Source: Microbulbifer halophilus (GTDB lineage Bacteria > Pseudomonadota > Gammaproteobacteria > Pseudomonadales > Cellvibrionaceae). From it: a stretch of DNA of 64,000 bases. The stretch covers positions 1-64,000 of the forward strand of contig NZ_JAPIVK010000029.1 of NCBI RefSeq assembly GCF_026183675.1. The letters are read 5' to 3'. The notes below the pieces were generated by a model. That model was not told where the DNA came from and searched no databases. It saw nothing but the letters and a program-made list of their open reading frames with translations. Position numbers and translations under genes: made by a program. The stretch's first letter is position 1, and each line of letters begins with the position of its first letter. Below are positions 42,095-51,532 of the stretch, piece after piece.

Positions 42095-43801
42095 ATGGCC
42101 GACCCCGTTGAACTGGCTCCGGATTATTACCTGACCAATTTCCACGCCCTGATGGAATTTGTGATGGCGCGCTACCAGCCGCTGCTCTCGGACGACGAGC
42201 GGCGGTTCTACAGCTCCTTCCGGGCGCTCGACCTCGACAGCCAGCGACTGTACGTGCGGCTGCTGTCGCGCAAGGGCGTGCCTTCCTCCGCCGGTGCACT
42301 GTTCCGACAGAGGAAGCTGGTTTACCCCGAAATCGATGACCTTCCCCGGGCCGCGGAGCGCCTGGTCGAGGCCGGCCTGCTGCGGCGCAATCCGGCACTG
42401 CCGCCGGACGAGTACCTGCCGCTGTTCAGCAAGTCGGAATTGCTGGCCCGCAGCCCCGCGCCGCTGCCCAAAACCCTGAAACGCCCGGCGCTGGAACTGG
42501 CCCTGCTGGAGCAGAGCGATGATCCAGCGGTGCTGCGGGACACTCTGCTGACCGATGAAACTGTGCTGGCGGTGCAGGCGGCGGAACACTTCGAGACCTT
42601 CAAACTGTGTTTTTTCGGCAACCTGCATCGGGACCTGACCGATTACGTGCTGCGGGACCTGGGGCTGTACCGCTACGAGCAGTACCCGCTGGAGCAACGG
42701 CAACTGCCCTTCCAGAGCCGCGAACAGATCGACCGGCACCTGTGCTACTACGACTGCCTGGCGCAGCTGGATGAAGCTCTGGACGAGGGCGCGGATGCAA
42801 TACTGGCACTCGCCGAACAGCTGCCAGACGGTATCCGAAACGACGCCACCCTCCACCGCCGCCTGGACCGCCTGCGCCTGACACTGGCCCGGCAACTCGA
42901 GCGGCTGGAAGAACCGGAGGCCGCCGACCGGCTTTACCGGCACTGCACGCGACCGCCGGCCCGGGAACGCCGGGCGCGGATCGCCGTCAGGCGCGGCGAT
43001 ATCGACACCGGCCTGGCCCTGTGCCGGGAAATCCTGGCGGCGCCCCACAACGAGGCGGAACAGCTCTTTGCCGAAAGTTTCGGCTACCGCACGGCCAAGC
43101 GGGCGCAGCGCCTGCCGGGCTGGGAAGCCCCCACCAGATACCGGCCGCCCACACAGACAGTGGCGCTGCCACAGGTACCGGAACGGGTCGAACTGCTGGC
43201 CGCCGCCTGGCTGGAACAGGGGTCGGCAAAGGCACACAACAACCCGCCTGCCGCTCCCACAAGCGACCAGTGCTTTTACGTGGAAAACAGCCTGCTCAAC
43301 GGCGTGCTGGGGCTCTACATCTGGGATATCCTTTTTTCCCCGGTGCCGGGAGCTTTTTTCAATCCCTTCCAGGCGGCACCCAGCGACTTCCGCACCGCCG
43401 ATTTTTACCCGCTGCGCCGCGCCGCCTTCGAACAGCGCCTGGCCGAACTCGACAGCGACATACTGGCGCAGCGCGTCTGGCGGCACTACCGCGAAAAACG
43501 CGGCATCGCCAATCCACTGGTGGCCTGGGAAGCCCTGCCGGAAACACTGCTGGAACTGGCTCTGGCCCGCATTCCCACCGATCACTGGCAATCAATATTC
43601 CGGCGCCTGCTGGGGGATATCGCCCACCACCGCAGCGGCCTCCCGGACCTGGTCCTGTTTCCGGCAGCGGGCGGCTACGAACTGGTGGAAGTAAAGGGCC
43701 CCGGCGATCGCCTGCAACAGAACCAGCGCCGCTGGCTGGCCTTCTTCGCCCGCCACCGGATCCCCCACCGGGTCCTGCACGTGGAGTGGCAGCGCCCCTG
43801 A
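42095..43801 (+). CDS. FAN1-type VRR-NUC structure-specific nuclease
   Basis: 568 aa, close to the characterised Pseudomonas FAN1 (~559). C-terminal VRR-NUC domain has the catalytic pattern GLPDLVLFPAAGGYELVEVKGPGD (Asp, Glu-x-Lys) followed by QNQRRWLAFF; the N-terminal ~180 residues fit the SAP-like/winged domain and the middle is TPR-like helical. FAN1 cuts 5' flaps and unhooks DNA interstrand crosslinks. The next gene, 94 bases downstream, is an XPD/DinG-like helicase, a pairing that suggests joint repair of blocked DNA. Confidence 0.88.
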   Translation: MADPVELAPDYYLTNFHALMEFVMARYQPLLSDDERRFYSSFRALDLDSQRLYVRLLSRKGVPSSAGALFRQRKLVYPEIDDLPRAAERLVEAGLLRRNPALPPDEYLPLFSKSELLARSPAPLPKTLKRPALELALLEQSDDPAVLRDTLLTDETVLAVQAAEHFETFKLCFFGNLHRDLTDYVLRDLGLYRYEQYPLEQRQLPFQSREQIDRHLCYYDCLAQLDEALDEGADAILALAEQLPDGIRNDATLHRRLDRLRLTLARQLERLEEPEAADRLYRHCTRPPARERRARIAVRRGDIDTGLALCREILAAPHNEAEQLFAESFGYRTAKRAQRLPGWEAPTRYRPPTQTVALPQVPERVELLAAAWLEQGSAKAHNNPPAAPTSDQCFYVENSLLNGVLGLYIWDILFSPVPGAFFNPFQAAPSDFRTADFYPLRRAAFEQRLAELDSDILAQRVWRHYREKRGIANPLVAWEALPETLLELALARIPTDHWQSIFRRLLGDIAHHRSGLPDLVLFPAAGGYELVEVKGPGDRLQQNQRRWLAFFARHRIPHRVLHVEWQRP

Positions 43802-43815
43802 GCCGCGGTAAGCCG

Positions 43816-43851
43816 TAGGATGGGCAAAGGAGCGCAGCGACGTGCCCATCA
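43816..43851 (+). repeat. REP-like repeat GTAGGATGGGC...GCCCATC
   Basis: GTAGGATGGGCAAAGGAGCG then CAGCGACGTGCCCATC forms an imperfect hairpin between the nuclease and helicase genes. A diverged relative lies at about 46396-46420. Confidence 0.55.
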
Positions 43852-43895
43852 GCCGGGGCCCGGATGCGCCCGACAACCGGAGACCATGTAGAACC

Positions 43896-46355
43896 TTGAG
43901 CGAAGACACCACCACAACAACCGACCACGACACCGCCCCCCTGCAACTGCCGGTACGGGAACTGGTGGCCTTCGCCTGCCGCCGCGGTGACCTGATCGGC
44001 GAACCCACCGGCGGCCCGACGGCCCGGGAAGGCATCCGCGCGCACCGGAAACTGCAAAAACAGCGCCCGGCCGGCAGCGAGGCCGAATACAGACTTCAGG
44101 CCCGCTGGCACTGCGACGGACAGGAAGTGCTGCTCAGCGGCCGGGTGGATATCCTGCACCCGCAGACCGACCTCCACCGCCCGGTGCAACTGGACGAAAT
44201 CAAAACCACCTACCGCCCGCCCGCACAACTGCCGGAATCGGCGCGCCAGCTACATTGGGCCCAACTGAAAATCTACGGCTTCTGCTACCTGCTGCAGCAG
44301 CGCGACGAACCGGACAACATCGGTGACGACCGCATCGCACTGCAGATGCTGTGGCACAACCTGAAAGAGAAAAAGAACCACCCGGAACGCCACGAATTCA
44401 CCCGCTCCGAACTGGAGGCTTTCGCCCGCGCCGCAGTGAGCGAATACCTCCAGTGGCACCGACACTGGCATCGGCACCGCCAACGGCTACGCGTATCCGC
44501 CCGGTCGCTCGACTTTCCCTTCGCCGATTATCGCCCCGGACAGCGGCAACTGGCCGTGGCCGCCTACCGCTGCCTGCGCGACGGCGGCGAACTGGTGGCG
44601 GAGGCCCCCACCGGTATCGGCAAAACCGTCAGCACCCTGTTCCCGGCCATCAAGGCACTGGGGGAAGAACAGGTGGACCAGCTGATCTACCTGACCGCCA
44701 AAAACTCCGGCCGCCAGGTGGTGCGGGAAACCACCGAGCGCCTGCAGGACAAAGGGCTGACACTGTCACTGCTGGAGATACAGGCGCGGGACAAAACCTG
44801 TGCCTGCCGCCTGGGCCTGTGCAGCCGCGATGCCGACGGCATCTGCCCGCGCACCCGCGGTTTCTTCGACCGCCTGCCGGAAGCGCGGCGGCAACTGCTG
44901 GGCGAGCCGCTGTTGACCCCGCCGGTAGTGGCCCGGGTGGCAGATCGCTGGCAACTGTGCCCCTTCGAACTGTCCCTGCAGATGCTGCCCTGGGTCGACC
45001 TGGTGGTGTGCGACTTCAATTACATCTTCGATCCCCTGGTGCGGCTCACCGCCCTGCAGGATGGGGGCCAGCGACGCGCGCTGCTGGTGGACGAAGCCCA
45101 TAACCTGGGCGATCGGGCGCGCTCGATGTACAGCGCCAGTCTCACCCGCAGCGACAGCCGCCGCGCCGCGGCCGCCAGTAAAGCGCAGCCGACACTGCGC
45201 CGGCGCATTCAATCCCTGGTGCGGGCGCTGGATAAATGGGTGGTGCAGCGCCGGCGAGAAACAGACGCGACGCACGGCGATACCGAACTCTGGGTGACGC
45301 CCGCATCCGGAACCGAGCAGCGACCGGAAGCCGTCACCCGCGCGGCCGACAAAGTGGCAACGCAGGTCAACCAGCTATGGGAATCCTCCCAGTCGCCGCC
45401 GGACGCCATCGCCGACTGGTTGAAGGTACTCTACCGCTACCTGTGTATTGAACAGTTGATGGCAGAAGAGCACCGCTGCCTGACCCGAACCGAAAATCAC
45501 CCCAGCCGCTGGCAGGAACAGCAGTTGAAATTGCTGTGCCTGAACGCCGCCGACTACCTGCAACAGTGCTACCGGTCCTTTCATGCGGTCATTGCCTTTT
45601 CCGCCACGCTGCGTCCCGCCGGCTACATCTATAGACAACTGGGTCTGCAGCCGCAATCGCCCTACCTGATGCTGCCCTCGCCGTTCCCACCCGAGCAGCT
45701 CGGCGTCTTCCTCTGCCCCTACGTGGATACCCGCTACCGGGCCCGCCACCGGGCCACCGACGCCCTGGTGGACATGGTGGCCCGCGTGTACCGAAGCCGC
45801 CCGGGCAACTACCTGGTGTTTTTTCCCTCCTATCGCTTTCTGCGGCAGGTGGCGGAGCGCTTCGCCGAACGGTTTCCCGAGATCGCCCCGATACAGCAGC
45901 AACCCGGCGCGGGCGAGCAGGAGCGCGCAGCGTTTCTACAGCATTTTCGGGAGGGCCAGCGGACCCTGGGCTTTGCCATCATGGGCGGTGTCTTTGGCGA
46001 GGGGGTGGACTATGTGGGCGAACGGCTGGTGGGCACCATCGTCGTCGGCGTGGGCCTGCCACAGATCAGCGAGGAACAGGAACTGCTGCGCCGGGCGTAC
46101 GATACCGACAGCGAGAATCCGGGCAGCGACGGCTTCGACTTCGCCTATCGCTACCCGGGCATGACCCGGGTACTGCAGACCGCCGGCCGCGTGATCCGCA
46201 CCGAGTCCGACCGCGGCGTCCTGATCCTGGCCGACTACCGCTTCGACGGCCCCTTCTACCGGGCCCTCTACCCCGATCACTGGCAGACACAAACCTGCAA
46301 CAGCGGCGAAGCCCTATCGGCCGGACTCAGCCATTTCTGGGCACAAGACCCGTAG
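43896..46355 (+). CDS. PD-(D/E)XK nuclease fused to XPD/DinG-type iron-sulfur helicase
   Basis: About 819 aa. N-terminal ~190 residues look like a RecB/Cas4-type nuclease: REGIRAHRKLQ (His motif), GRVDIL (Asp) and LDEIKTTY (Glu-x-Lys) then HWAQLKIYGF. The helicase part has Walker A EAPTGIGKTVSTL, an iron-sulfur cysteine set (CACRLGLC...C...C), DEAH box LLVDEAHNLGDRA, and C-terminal motifs V-VI (GVFGEGVDYVGERL, QTAGRVIRTESDRGV). A 5'-3' helicase with a nuclease end, probably for repair with the preceding FAN1. The TTG at 43896 is my start because REP sequence precedes it; GTG 43842 is the alternative. Its stop codon lies in a repeat. Confidence 0.87.
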   Translation: MSEDTTTTTDHDTAPLQLPVRELVAFACRRGDLIGEPTGGPTAREGIRAHRKLQKQRPAGSEAEYRLQARWHCDGQEVLLSGRVDILHPQTDLHRPVQLDEIKTTYRPPAQLPESARQLHWAQLKIYGFCYLLQQRDEPDNIGDDRIALQMLWHNLKEKKNHPERHEFTRSELEAFARAAVSEYLQWHRHWHRHRQRLRVSARSLDFPFADYRPGQRQLAVAAYRCLRDGGELVAEAPTGIGKTVSTLFPAIKALGEEQVDQLIYLTAKNSGRQVVRETTERLQDKGLTLSLLEIQARDKTCACRLGLCSRDADGICPRTRGFFDRLPEARRQLLGEPLLTPPVVARVADRWQLCPFELSLQMLPWVDLVVCDFNYIFDPLVRLTALQDGGQRRALLVDEAHNLGDRARSMYSASLTRSDSRRAAAASKAQPTLRRRIQSLVRALDKWVVQRRRETDATHGDTELWVTPASGTEQRPEAVTRAADKVATQVNQLWESSQSPPDAIADWLKVLYRYLCIEQLMAEEHRCLTRTENHPSRWQEQQLKLLCLNAADYLQQCYRSFHAVIAFSATLRPAGYIYRQLGLQPQSPYLMLPSPFPPEQLGVFLCPYVDTRYRARHRATDALVDMVARVYRSRPGNYLVFFPSYRFLRQVAERFAERFPEIAPIQQQPGAGEQERAAFLQHFREGQRTLGFAIMGGVFGEGVDYVGERLVGTIVVGVGLPQISEEQELLRRAYDTDSENPGSDGFDFAYRYPGMTRVLQTAGRVIRTESDRGVLILADYRFDGPFYRALYPDHWQTQTCNSGEALSAGLSHFWAQDP

Positions 46356-46373
46356 GGTGCACCGCGCGCACCA
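46352..46373 (+). repeat. GTAGGGTGC repeat containing the helicase stop codon
   Basis: CGTAGGGTGCACCGCGCGCACC is a palindromic REP-like unit; the TAG stop of the helicase gene is inside it. Related to the unit at 7130-7163. Confidence 0.55.
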
Positions 46374-46508
46374 CTCGGTTTCGCCTCCCCCCGCAGGATG
46401 GACAAAGCGAAGCCTGCCTATCAGACCGCGAACCTTGCCGCCCCGCAGAAAACTGTATTAACATACAGCACAGAGAAAATTTAACTCCTCCGCACCGCCC
46501 AGGTCACC

Positions 46509-47297
46509 GTGTTATCCCGAAAATTCTACCGCCGCGGCCCCAGTCGACAATCCCAACAGCCAGTCACGTTCGTCGATATCAGGAGACAGTTCGGCTTCCG
46601 CTCCATCAGCATCGGCCGCTGGGTCACACAGGAAGAGCGAGACCGCGCCGCCGGTCTTTTCCACGACGCCCTCGCCGATTTAATGTGGATACTCCGGGGT
46701 CCCGAACGCCTGATCTCCCTGCGGCAGACCCTGTCTTTCCAGTACGGTATCGGCGGCCGCCCCGGCATATCGGCCTTCTACGATCCTTCGGCCAGGAGCT
46801 TCTCCCTGGCAAAAAACGCCGGCCCCGGCTCCATTGCCCACGAGTGGTTTCACGCACTGGACCACTACCTCGCCGACAAGGCGTTCAGCGATACTCACCG
46901 GGGCATGTACGCCTCGGAAGCCTGGCTGCGCGACGCCACCCCGGTACCCCACCCGCTCAACGACCGCCTGTTCGCCTGCTTCAGATCCATTATGCTGGAC
47001 GAGGCAAGCGATAACCCCAGTGACCTGGTGCGAATATCCACCGAATTCGACAAAGAAAATGGCTGCTTCTACTACAGCGAACCCGTGGAGCTATGCGCCC
47101 GGGCCTTCGAAGCCTTCGTGCAGGATTCCGCCGTCACCAACAACTTCCTGGTATCCGGGACCAAAGCCACCGAAGAGGCCCGCATCGGACTCTACCCAAC
47201 CGGCAGCCACCGGCGGAGAATAAACGCAGTATTCAGGGAGTACTTCTCCTGCCTCGGCAGCGCCCTGCGGGCAAATCCTGCCCGCCCGGGACGATGA
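46509..47297 (+). CDS. CLCA_X-like protein with HEWFH zincin motif
   Basis: 262 aa. Central AHEWFHALDHYLA gives a HExxH-type metallopeptidase motif, and the later ELCARAFEAFVQD resembles the conserved acid helix of phage-associated LPD1-type zincins. The N-terminus is basic with no signal peptide, so cytosolic. I recall similar proteins annotated as CLCA_X family beside FAN1 and DinG-like genes; that is memory, not a search. GTG start at 46509. Function unknown; possibly an accessory of the upstream repair pair. Confidence 0.65.
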   Translation: MLSRKFYRRGPSRQSQQPVTFVDIRRQFGFRSISIGRWVTQEERDRAAGLFHDALADLMWILRGPERLISLRQTLSFQYGIGGRPGISAFYDPSARSFSLAKNAGPGSIAHEWFHALDHYLADKAFSDTHRGMYASEAWLRDATPVPHPLNDRLFACFRSIMLDEASDNPSDLVRISTEFDKENGCFYYSEPVELCARAFEAFVQDSAVTNNFLVSGTKATEEARIGLYPTGSHRRRINAVFREYFSCLGSALRANPARPGR

Positions 47298-47315
47298 TTC
47301 CCCAACACAACCGGC

Positions 47316-47560
47316 TTATTCGTGCTGCAGGATATTAAGGCGGCTGCCGAAAGGATCCCGAACATGAAACCGCCGCACGCCCCATGGCTCATTAATCGAC
47401 TCCTACCCAACCGGCACTTCCGCTTCGCGGAAACGGCCCAATGCAGCCGCGATATCATTCATCTAAATGGAAAGATAGAGCACGGAGAACCCGATCTCCC
47501 TCGGCACCCAAACTGACCTGAACAATCATCTTCGTATCCGGACCATGCGCCTGACACCAG
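47316..47560 (-). pseudogene. Remnant of a VOC/glyoxalase-family gene
   Basis: On the minus strand the last ~20 codons read GVRRFHVRDPFGSRLNILQ followed by HE and a stop at 47316, the typical C-terminal end of vicinal-oxygen-chelate proteins (RFHVRDPFGN-R-E). Upstream, fragments LSFHLDE and NDIAAALGRFREAEVPVG are in other frames with a stop between, so the gene is frameshifted and truncated. It marks the boundary between the conserved region and the accessory region. Confidence 0.6.
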
Positions 47561-47662
47561 GCGTAATCCAACAGATGTCTTGATAGTGGACACGATACGC
47601 CCGGCTTTCATAACTCATCCCGGATCACATCTGTGGCAACCCCCATAATTGACTTCTCTATT

Positions 47663-48136
47663 CTAAAGAAGCAGTTCCTTGCCGATTGGATAGTAGACTG
47701 AAGCAGCCTCAACAAGGCTGGATGCTGTAAGATCCCGCACTCCATACACCTCAACAGGAATATTGTATTTTGATCGAACTTTATCAACCAGAACATCAAA
47801 GTCGCCATCCCCTGATACCAGAACGATGACATCCGATTCACCGGCACAATCCAGTACATCAACTGCTATTCCCACATCCCAATCACCCTTGGCAGAACCG
47901 TCTGACCTCTGTATATAGGGCTTCAGCCTGACCTGAAAACCTATGGCCCTGAGAATATTCTGGAATTGCCTTTGCTTCTCATCCCCCCTGTCTATGGCAT
48001 ACGCAAAAGCGTTGACAACCCTTCTTCCCTCTGTAGCATTCGCCCAGAATTTATTGTAATCAAAGTTCGCGTTGTACACGCTCTTCGTTGTGTAGTAGAT
48101 ATTCTGTACATCTACAAATAAGCTGACCTTCTTCAT
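47663..48136 (-). CDS. NYN-domain (LabA/DUF88-like) putative ribonuclease
   Basis: 157 aa from MKKVSLFVDVQNIYY. NYN/PIN-like fold: conserved acidic residues in FVDVQN, KGDWDVGIAVDVLD and LVSGDGDFDVLVDKV, usual for metal-dependent RNases. The start at 48136 puts FVDxxN at residues 6-11; the frame extends 13 codons further. Located at the low end of the accessory region, on the same strand as the cassette genes, but I see no attC on either side. Confidence 0.8.
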   Translation of the reverse strand: MKKVSLFVDVQNIYYTTKSVYNANFDYNKFWANATEGRRVVNAFAYAIDRGDEKQRQFQNILRAIGFQVRLKPYIQRSDGSAKGDWDVGIAVDVLDCAGESDVIVLVSGDGDFDVLVDKVRSKYNIPVEVYGVRDLTASSLVEAASVYYPIGKELLL

Positions 48137-48238
48137 GTTTTTCTCAACTTCCAATATCGTCGACTCAACGATCAAGCTACGCCGCTACCGATTTCCGTAT
48201 AACAACACGGGCGAGTCCTGTATTCACTCCATACAATG

Positions 48239-48336
48239 GTCATCCCGGGCTCGATCCGGAATCCAGGCCGCCGGGGCACCTTCGTTGGATCCCGGATCGT
48301 TTTGTTATGCCGAGCTTGATACGGTACCGGGATGAC
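48239..48336. repeat. 98-base palindromic repeat (GTCATCCCGG ends)
   Basis: Ends GTCATCCCGG and CCGGGATGAC are exact inverted repeats; inside, GATCCGGAATCCAGG and GGATCCCGGATC also pair. Resembles the GTCATTCCCG-type interspersed palindromes common in many bacteria. Lies in the 308-base gap between the NYN gene and the next gene. Confidence 0.7.
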
Positions 48337-48444
48337 GGCCACGGGGAGCGATCTTTGGTCGGAGCAACTTTGAGACGACTAATAACTCATTCTACCGTAG
48401 TTCCAGCCCGACTCTACGCGTGTACTCCTTCTTTAAAACCTGCA

Positions 48445-48951
48445 TTACCAGTCGGAATCTGAAGAATCTGATCCGCTGCCATCCCAGTCGCGCCTCGCAT
48501 CAGATTTCCTGTATTGTTTTATACTCGCCCAGGAATTACCCACGGTTAGGTACTCAATATTATCCGGCGGTATTATTTCAATCGAGGTACATTCTTTAGC
48601 ACTTCTCGCGGCATCGATCGAAGCGAAATCGTCCATTGTCGCAGAATTCACAACAAGAGCGGGAAGCCAATGTGGTGTCAAGGTGACCCTAAGCAGGACA
48701 TGCTGATCACTATCGCAATAGTCTTCCGCATATGAGCGACGTCCTGTCAGGCACTGACCAAATCCTGTTCTATCAGCACTCGAAAGTTGTCGCCCGGATT
48801 GCGCGGCGGCTACAATCGTGGCACCGCCACCGGAATTCCTGCGCGCTGGATCGAGTCCTACATGCATGATTCCAGTCTCAGCGTCGAGTGATCGAAAAAG
48901 CGAGATCCCTCGAATGTGACCATCCTGTACAGCTTTGAAAAAATAATGCAT
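48445..48951 (-). CDS. Hypothetical protein with Ser/Asp-rich tail
   Basis: 168 aa, unrecognised. A Cys-rich middle (FGQCLTGRRSYAEDYCDSDQ) and a short acidic tail (WDGSGSDSSDSDW). No signal peptide or membrane helix. The start ATG at 48951 lacks an obvious ribosome site. It shares strand with the array genes but clear attC sites are missing. Confidence 0.5.
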   Translation of the reverse strand: MHYFFKAVQDGHIRGISLFRSLDAETGIMHVGLDPARRNSGGGATIVAAAQSGRQLSSADRTGFGQCLTGRRSYAEDYCDSDQHVLLRVTLTPHWLPALVVNSATMDDFASIDAARSAKECTSIEIIPPDNIEYLTVGNSWASIKQYRKSDARRDWDGSGSDSSDSDW

Positions 48952-49069
48952 CAGATAAACGCCTCCCTTCTTTATAGGAAAATTTAAACTCCAATTCCCG
49001 CATAAAGGAACCGAGCTTCATCAGCACAGAGCTATTGAGGCTCACTCTCTTGAACACAGAAAATAGCTT

Positions 49070-49771
49070 CTACTCGACTGCTTCGTTGGTACGTGTCCAC
49101 TGAGCAACCGGGCGGCCGTCGCGCCGCCACCACGATCCGGCTTCGTCCTGCGGCCAGCCATCGGGGGAGTCCTCCCACGTCTCCTGCCGACCGTAGAGTG
49201 TGAGATCGAGCAACTGCAACGTAGGCATCATGGCTTCGATCCCTCGCAACGACGTTTCATACGTCTGGAACACCTGATCGCCTTCCCGCAGGTAGCAGCG
49301 CACGTCGCCACCGTCTCGGGTCGCCAGCACATCTGCCGAGCCGGCGGTGGAGTACCACGGCGTCGTCCACCCCATGAAGTCCCGGTAGGCAGCGATCTCG
49401 TCCCACGGGCCACTGCTGAAGACGGCGTAGGTTACATCACGCTCGGCCAGATAGGCACAGACGGCGGCGTTCATCGCCGCCTGGGTGTGCGTGCAACCCT
49501 CGCACTGCTGGTGGTGAGGCGCGCCCTTCCTCTTCCACATGAAGTGATACACGATCAACATGCGCCGGCCTTCGAACACATCGTGCAGAGGGACAGGGCC
49601 GTCCGCACCCACAACCGTGAGCGGCTCCATTCGCGTTATCGGTAGACGCCGCCGAGCCGCAGCCAGCTCGTCGCCAGCGCGTGTGTGTGCCTTCTCGTGA
49701 ACCAGCAGCTCGGCACGAGCCCGCTCCCATTGATCACGGGTAACTACCTGGGGGGATTGCGATTCTGTCAT
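49070..49771 (-). CDS. DUF899 family thioredoxin-like protein
   Basis: 233 aa. DUF899 features: N-terminal VTRDQWERARAELLVHEKAHTR, GRRMLIVYHFMWKRKG, a CEGCTHTQAAMNA cysteine pair in the thioredoxin-fold position, and RDFMGWTTPWYST. Likely a cytosolic thiol oxidoreductase-like protein of unknown substrate. The ATG lies 37 bases from an AACG-flanked IS1182-type end at 49812, as expected if the gene was once a cassette next to an attC core; a downstream attC was not found. Confidence 0.78.
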   Translation of the reverse strand: MTESQSPQVVTRDQWERARAELLVHEKAHTRAGDELAAARRRLPITRMEPLTVVGADGPVPLHDVFEGRRMLIVYHFMWKRKGAPHHQQCEGCTHTQAAMNAAVCAYLAERDVTYAVFSSGPWDEIAAYRDFMGWTTPWYSTAGSADVLATRDGGDVRCYLREGDQVFQTYETSLRGIEAMMPTLQLLDLTLYGRQETWEDSPDGWPQDEAGSWWRRDGRPVAQWTRTNEAVE

Positions 49772-49811
49772 AGCCGCTCTCCATAACTCTTTTACATTCC
49801 CGAGACTAACG

Positions 49812-50440
49812 AGGCTGTAGAAAAACTATCTCGAGAAAACAGCCCTTCCAGCCATATTCCTACTCGATTATTCCTCTCGATTTAAGCACAGTCCGTCTAC
49901 ATAGTCATCTTTTCGGCCAGCCGCTCAATTGGCATACCGCTAGCTCATTATCTCATTGAATCGCTTATTTGGGGTTCGCGGGTGGGAATGATCTTCTTCT
50001 GGTTCCTGGCGTTTTATTGATTCCTCTTCTCGTACTTCTTTTTATACTTGGAGAAAGCCTTGTCCCGGGACCGGAATTTTCTATCTGAAATGTAATCGTT
50101 GATATATCCTTTGCGAAGTAGTCGTTATTCTCCTCTCTGGAGAAGCCGGTATCTGCCGTAGCGATAACCTGGCTTTTCAGGACATCGTCGTGGATACCGG
50201 TATCGCGGGTGGCGCTTCCTGATACTATCCAGAACCGCCTTCCGCGTATGCTGCTTCTAGCCGACACTGACTCAACGGCGTCGGGATAGCCACTGACAGA
50301 GTTCGCGATACTGGTGAAACAGGAGACGGTATCACAGGAGAGGGCTTTGAAGATAATGTGGTTCTCACATTGCCACTGGATTTCGCAGCTGGAAGTGATG
50401 CCTTTGGCATAAGCAAACAGGATGATCTACAGGAGAATGG
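49812..50440 (-). mobile_element. Decayed IS1182-family element (left end kept)
   Basis: Left terminus AGGCTGTAGAAAAACTAT preceded by AACG (49808-49811), then sequence matching 62123 onward. Transposase fragments on the minus strand are frameshifted: one resembles the TADTGFSREENNDY region, directly joined to sequence from about residues 70-130 of the intact protein, so an internal deletion has occurred. The other terminus is missing. Confidence 0.85.
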
Positions 50441-50629
50441 CTGGCTCATAAGCACAACGACGGACTACTGCCCAATTTGTCAGAGCAGGCCCACTGGAAA
50501 ATTCAAAAGACAGTGTCCTAAATCACTTGACTACTACAGCCACTACAAACACCCGTCCTTACCCGATTGGATCAAGGTCTTGGACCTCGCTATTGGCCCG
50601 AAATGCATACGCCTGCAGTTGGATAAATA
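50441..50629 (+). pseudogene. Plus-strand gene fragment with Cys-pair motif
   Basis: Open frame beyond the IS remnant encodes TDYCPICQSRPTGKFKRQCP then a tail ending IRLQLDK and a stop. The paired cysteines and non-random composition suggest the end of a real gene cut by the IS. It overlaps the end of the lipoprotein gene on the other strand, so it may not be expressed. Confidence 0.3.
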
Positions 50630-50907
50630 ACGTATTCCGAGCTCTCTATACGGCAGAGCCGGACATAATCACCACCAACTTCACACACCTTCCAGTGCCC
50701 CTCCTGCGCGCTGGAAATACATACTGAACAACCCGGCCTATCGGGCTTAATCGCGACGCGTTCCCCGAATCTCTTTTCAATCTCATCCACAATATACGGC
50801 TGACCGCCGATCCTATTGCTTCTTGTCGCACAAGCGCTTAATACGCCCACGAACGCAAATAGCAAAACATACTTACATACGACCTGTGCTCTCTTATCGG
50901 GAGACAT
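50590..50907 (-). CDS. Small hypothetical lipoprotein
   Basis: 105 aa: signal with lipobox LSAC (~residue 26), then a short domain with four cysteines (CSVCISS, KVCEV, RLC). No family recognised. Overlaps the end of the membrane-protein gene by 14 bases, so the two probably form one transcription unit and perhaps one two-gene cassette. Confidence 0.55.
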   Translation of the reverse strand: MSPDKRAQVVCKYVLLFAFVGVLSACATRSNRIGGQPYIVDEIEKRFGERVAIKPDRPGCSVCISSAQEGHWKVCEVGGDYVRLCRIESSEYVIYPTAGVCISGQ

Positions 50908-51253
50908 ATATTCCTCCAGATGTCAGGAGCCAAAAGGTAAATAGCTCTATCTCCGCCGCAGGTACTCCCCACCACGTTAAACTTGGATGCTCATCGAGCA
51001 TGATCGGCAAGGCTGGAGCCAGAACAAAAATGATTGCTGGCAGACAGCAAAATGCAAACACGAGGGAATAGGTTATACGCGGAAGGCGGTTTCGCGACCG
51101 TGCCCGCCAGTAGGGTAACAAAAGTGCCACCAGAATCGCGGTAATCGGCAAGTACCAGATTGACGGCGCACTACCACCAAAGACCATTGCGATAATTGCA
51201 CCGAGGGCAGTTCCCACTATCGCCTGCTGAGACACATCTGATTCCTTATGCAT
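50894..51253 (-). CDS. Hypothetical inner-membrane protein
   Basis: 119 aa from the ATG at 51253; about three or four membrane helices (VGTALGAIIAMVFGG, YLPITAILVALLLPYW, LVFAFCCLPAIIFVLAPALPI and the end). Just upstream on the minus strand stands CGTTGGGC, a good attC core sequence (GTTRRRY), next to a decayed IS end at 51292. Typical of a cassette gene. Confidence 0.6.
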   Translation of the reverse strand: MHKESDVSQQAIVGTALGAIIAMVFGGSAPSIWYLPITAILVALLLPYWRARSRNRLPRITYSLVFAFCCLPAIIFVLAPALPIMLDEHPSLTWWGVPAAEIELFTFWLLTSGGIYVSR

Positions 51254-51291
51254 TTGCGGCTCCCTAACTCGCCTATATTTTGTGCCCAACG

Positions 51292-51390
51292 AGGCTATAG
51301 AGAAACCACCTCAGGAATCAGGTTTCCACAGCCATAATATTGGTTGATCGTTGGAGTCGATTTAAACACAGTCCCCTGTATGGTCCAACT
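51292..51390 (-). mobile_element. Degenerate left end of an IS1182-family element
   Basis: AGGCTATAGAGAAACCAC with AACG before it (51288-51291), followed by TTGATCGTTGGAGTCGATTTAAACACAG, matching the intact IS near 62123-62210 with many changes. The oldest of the related insertions. No transposase sequence left. Confidence 0.75.
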
Positions 51391-51532
51391 CCCCTAATCC
51401 CGGTAAGGTGAGGCTCGCAATTTGCCGCCAACAATACTTGACCACTACACTTCTGTTCAGAAGCGACCATTGAACGCAGTGAAATAGGGTCCGATGCAGA
51501 GCCTACAGTCCAGAACACACTAGAACTATCTG
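51391..51532. other. Possible damaged attC half-site
   Basis: Ends with GTTAAGT (51531-51537) overlapping the stop of the next gene, as attC sites do; the other arm cannot be recognised. Otherwise nothing seen. Confidence 0.3.
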
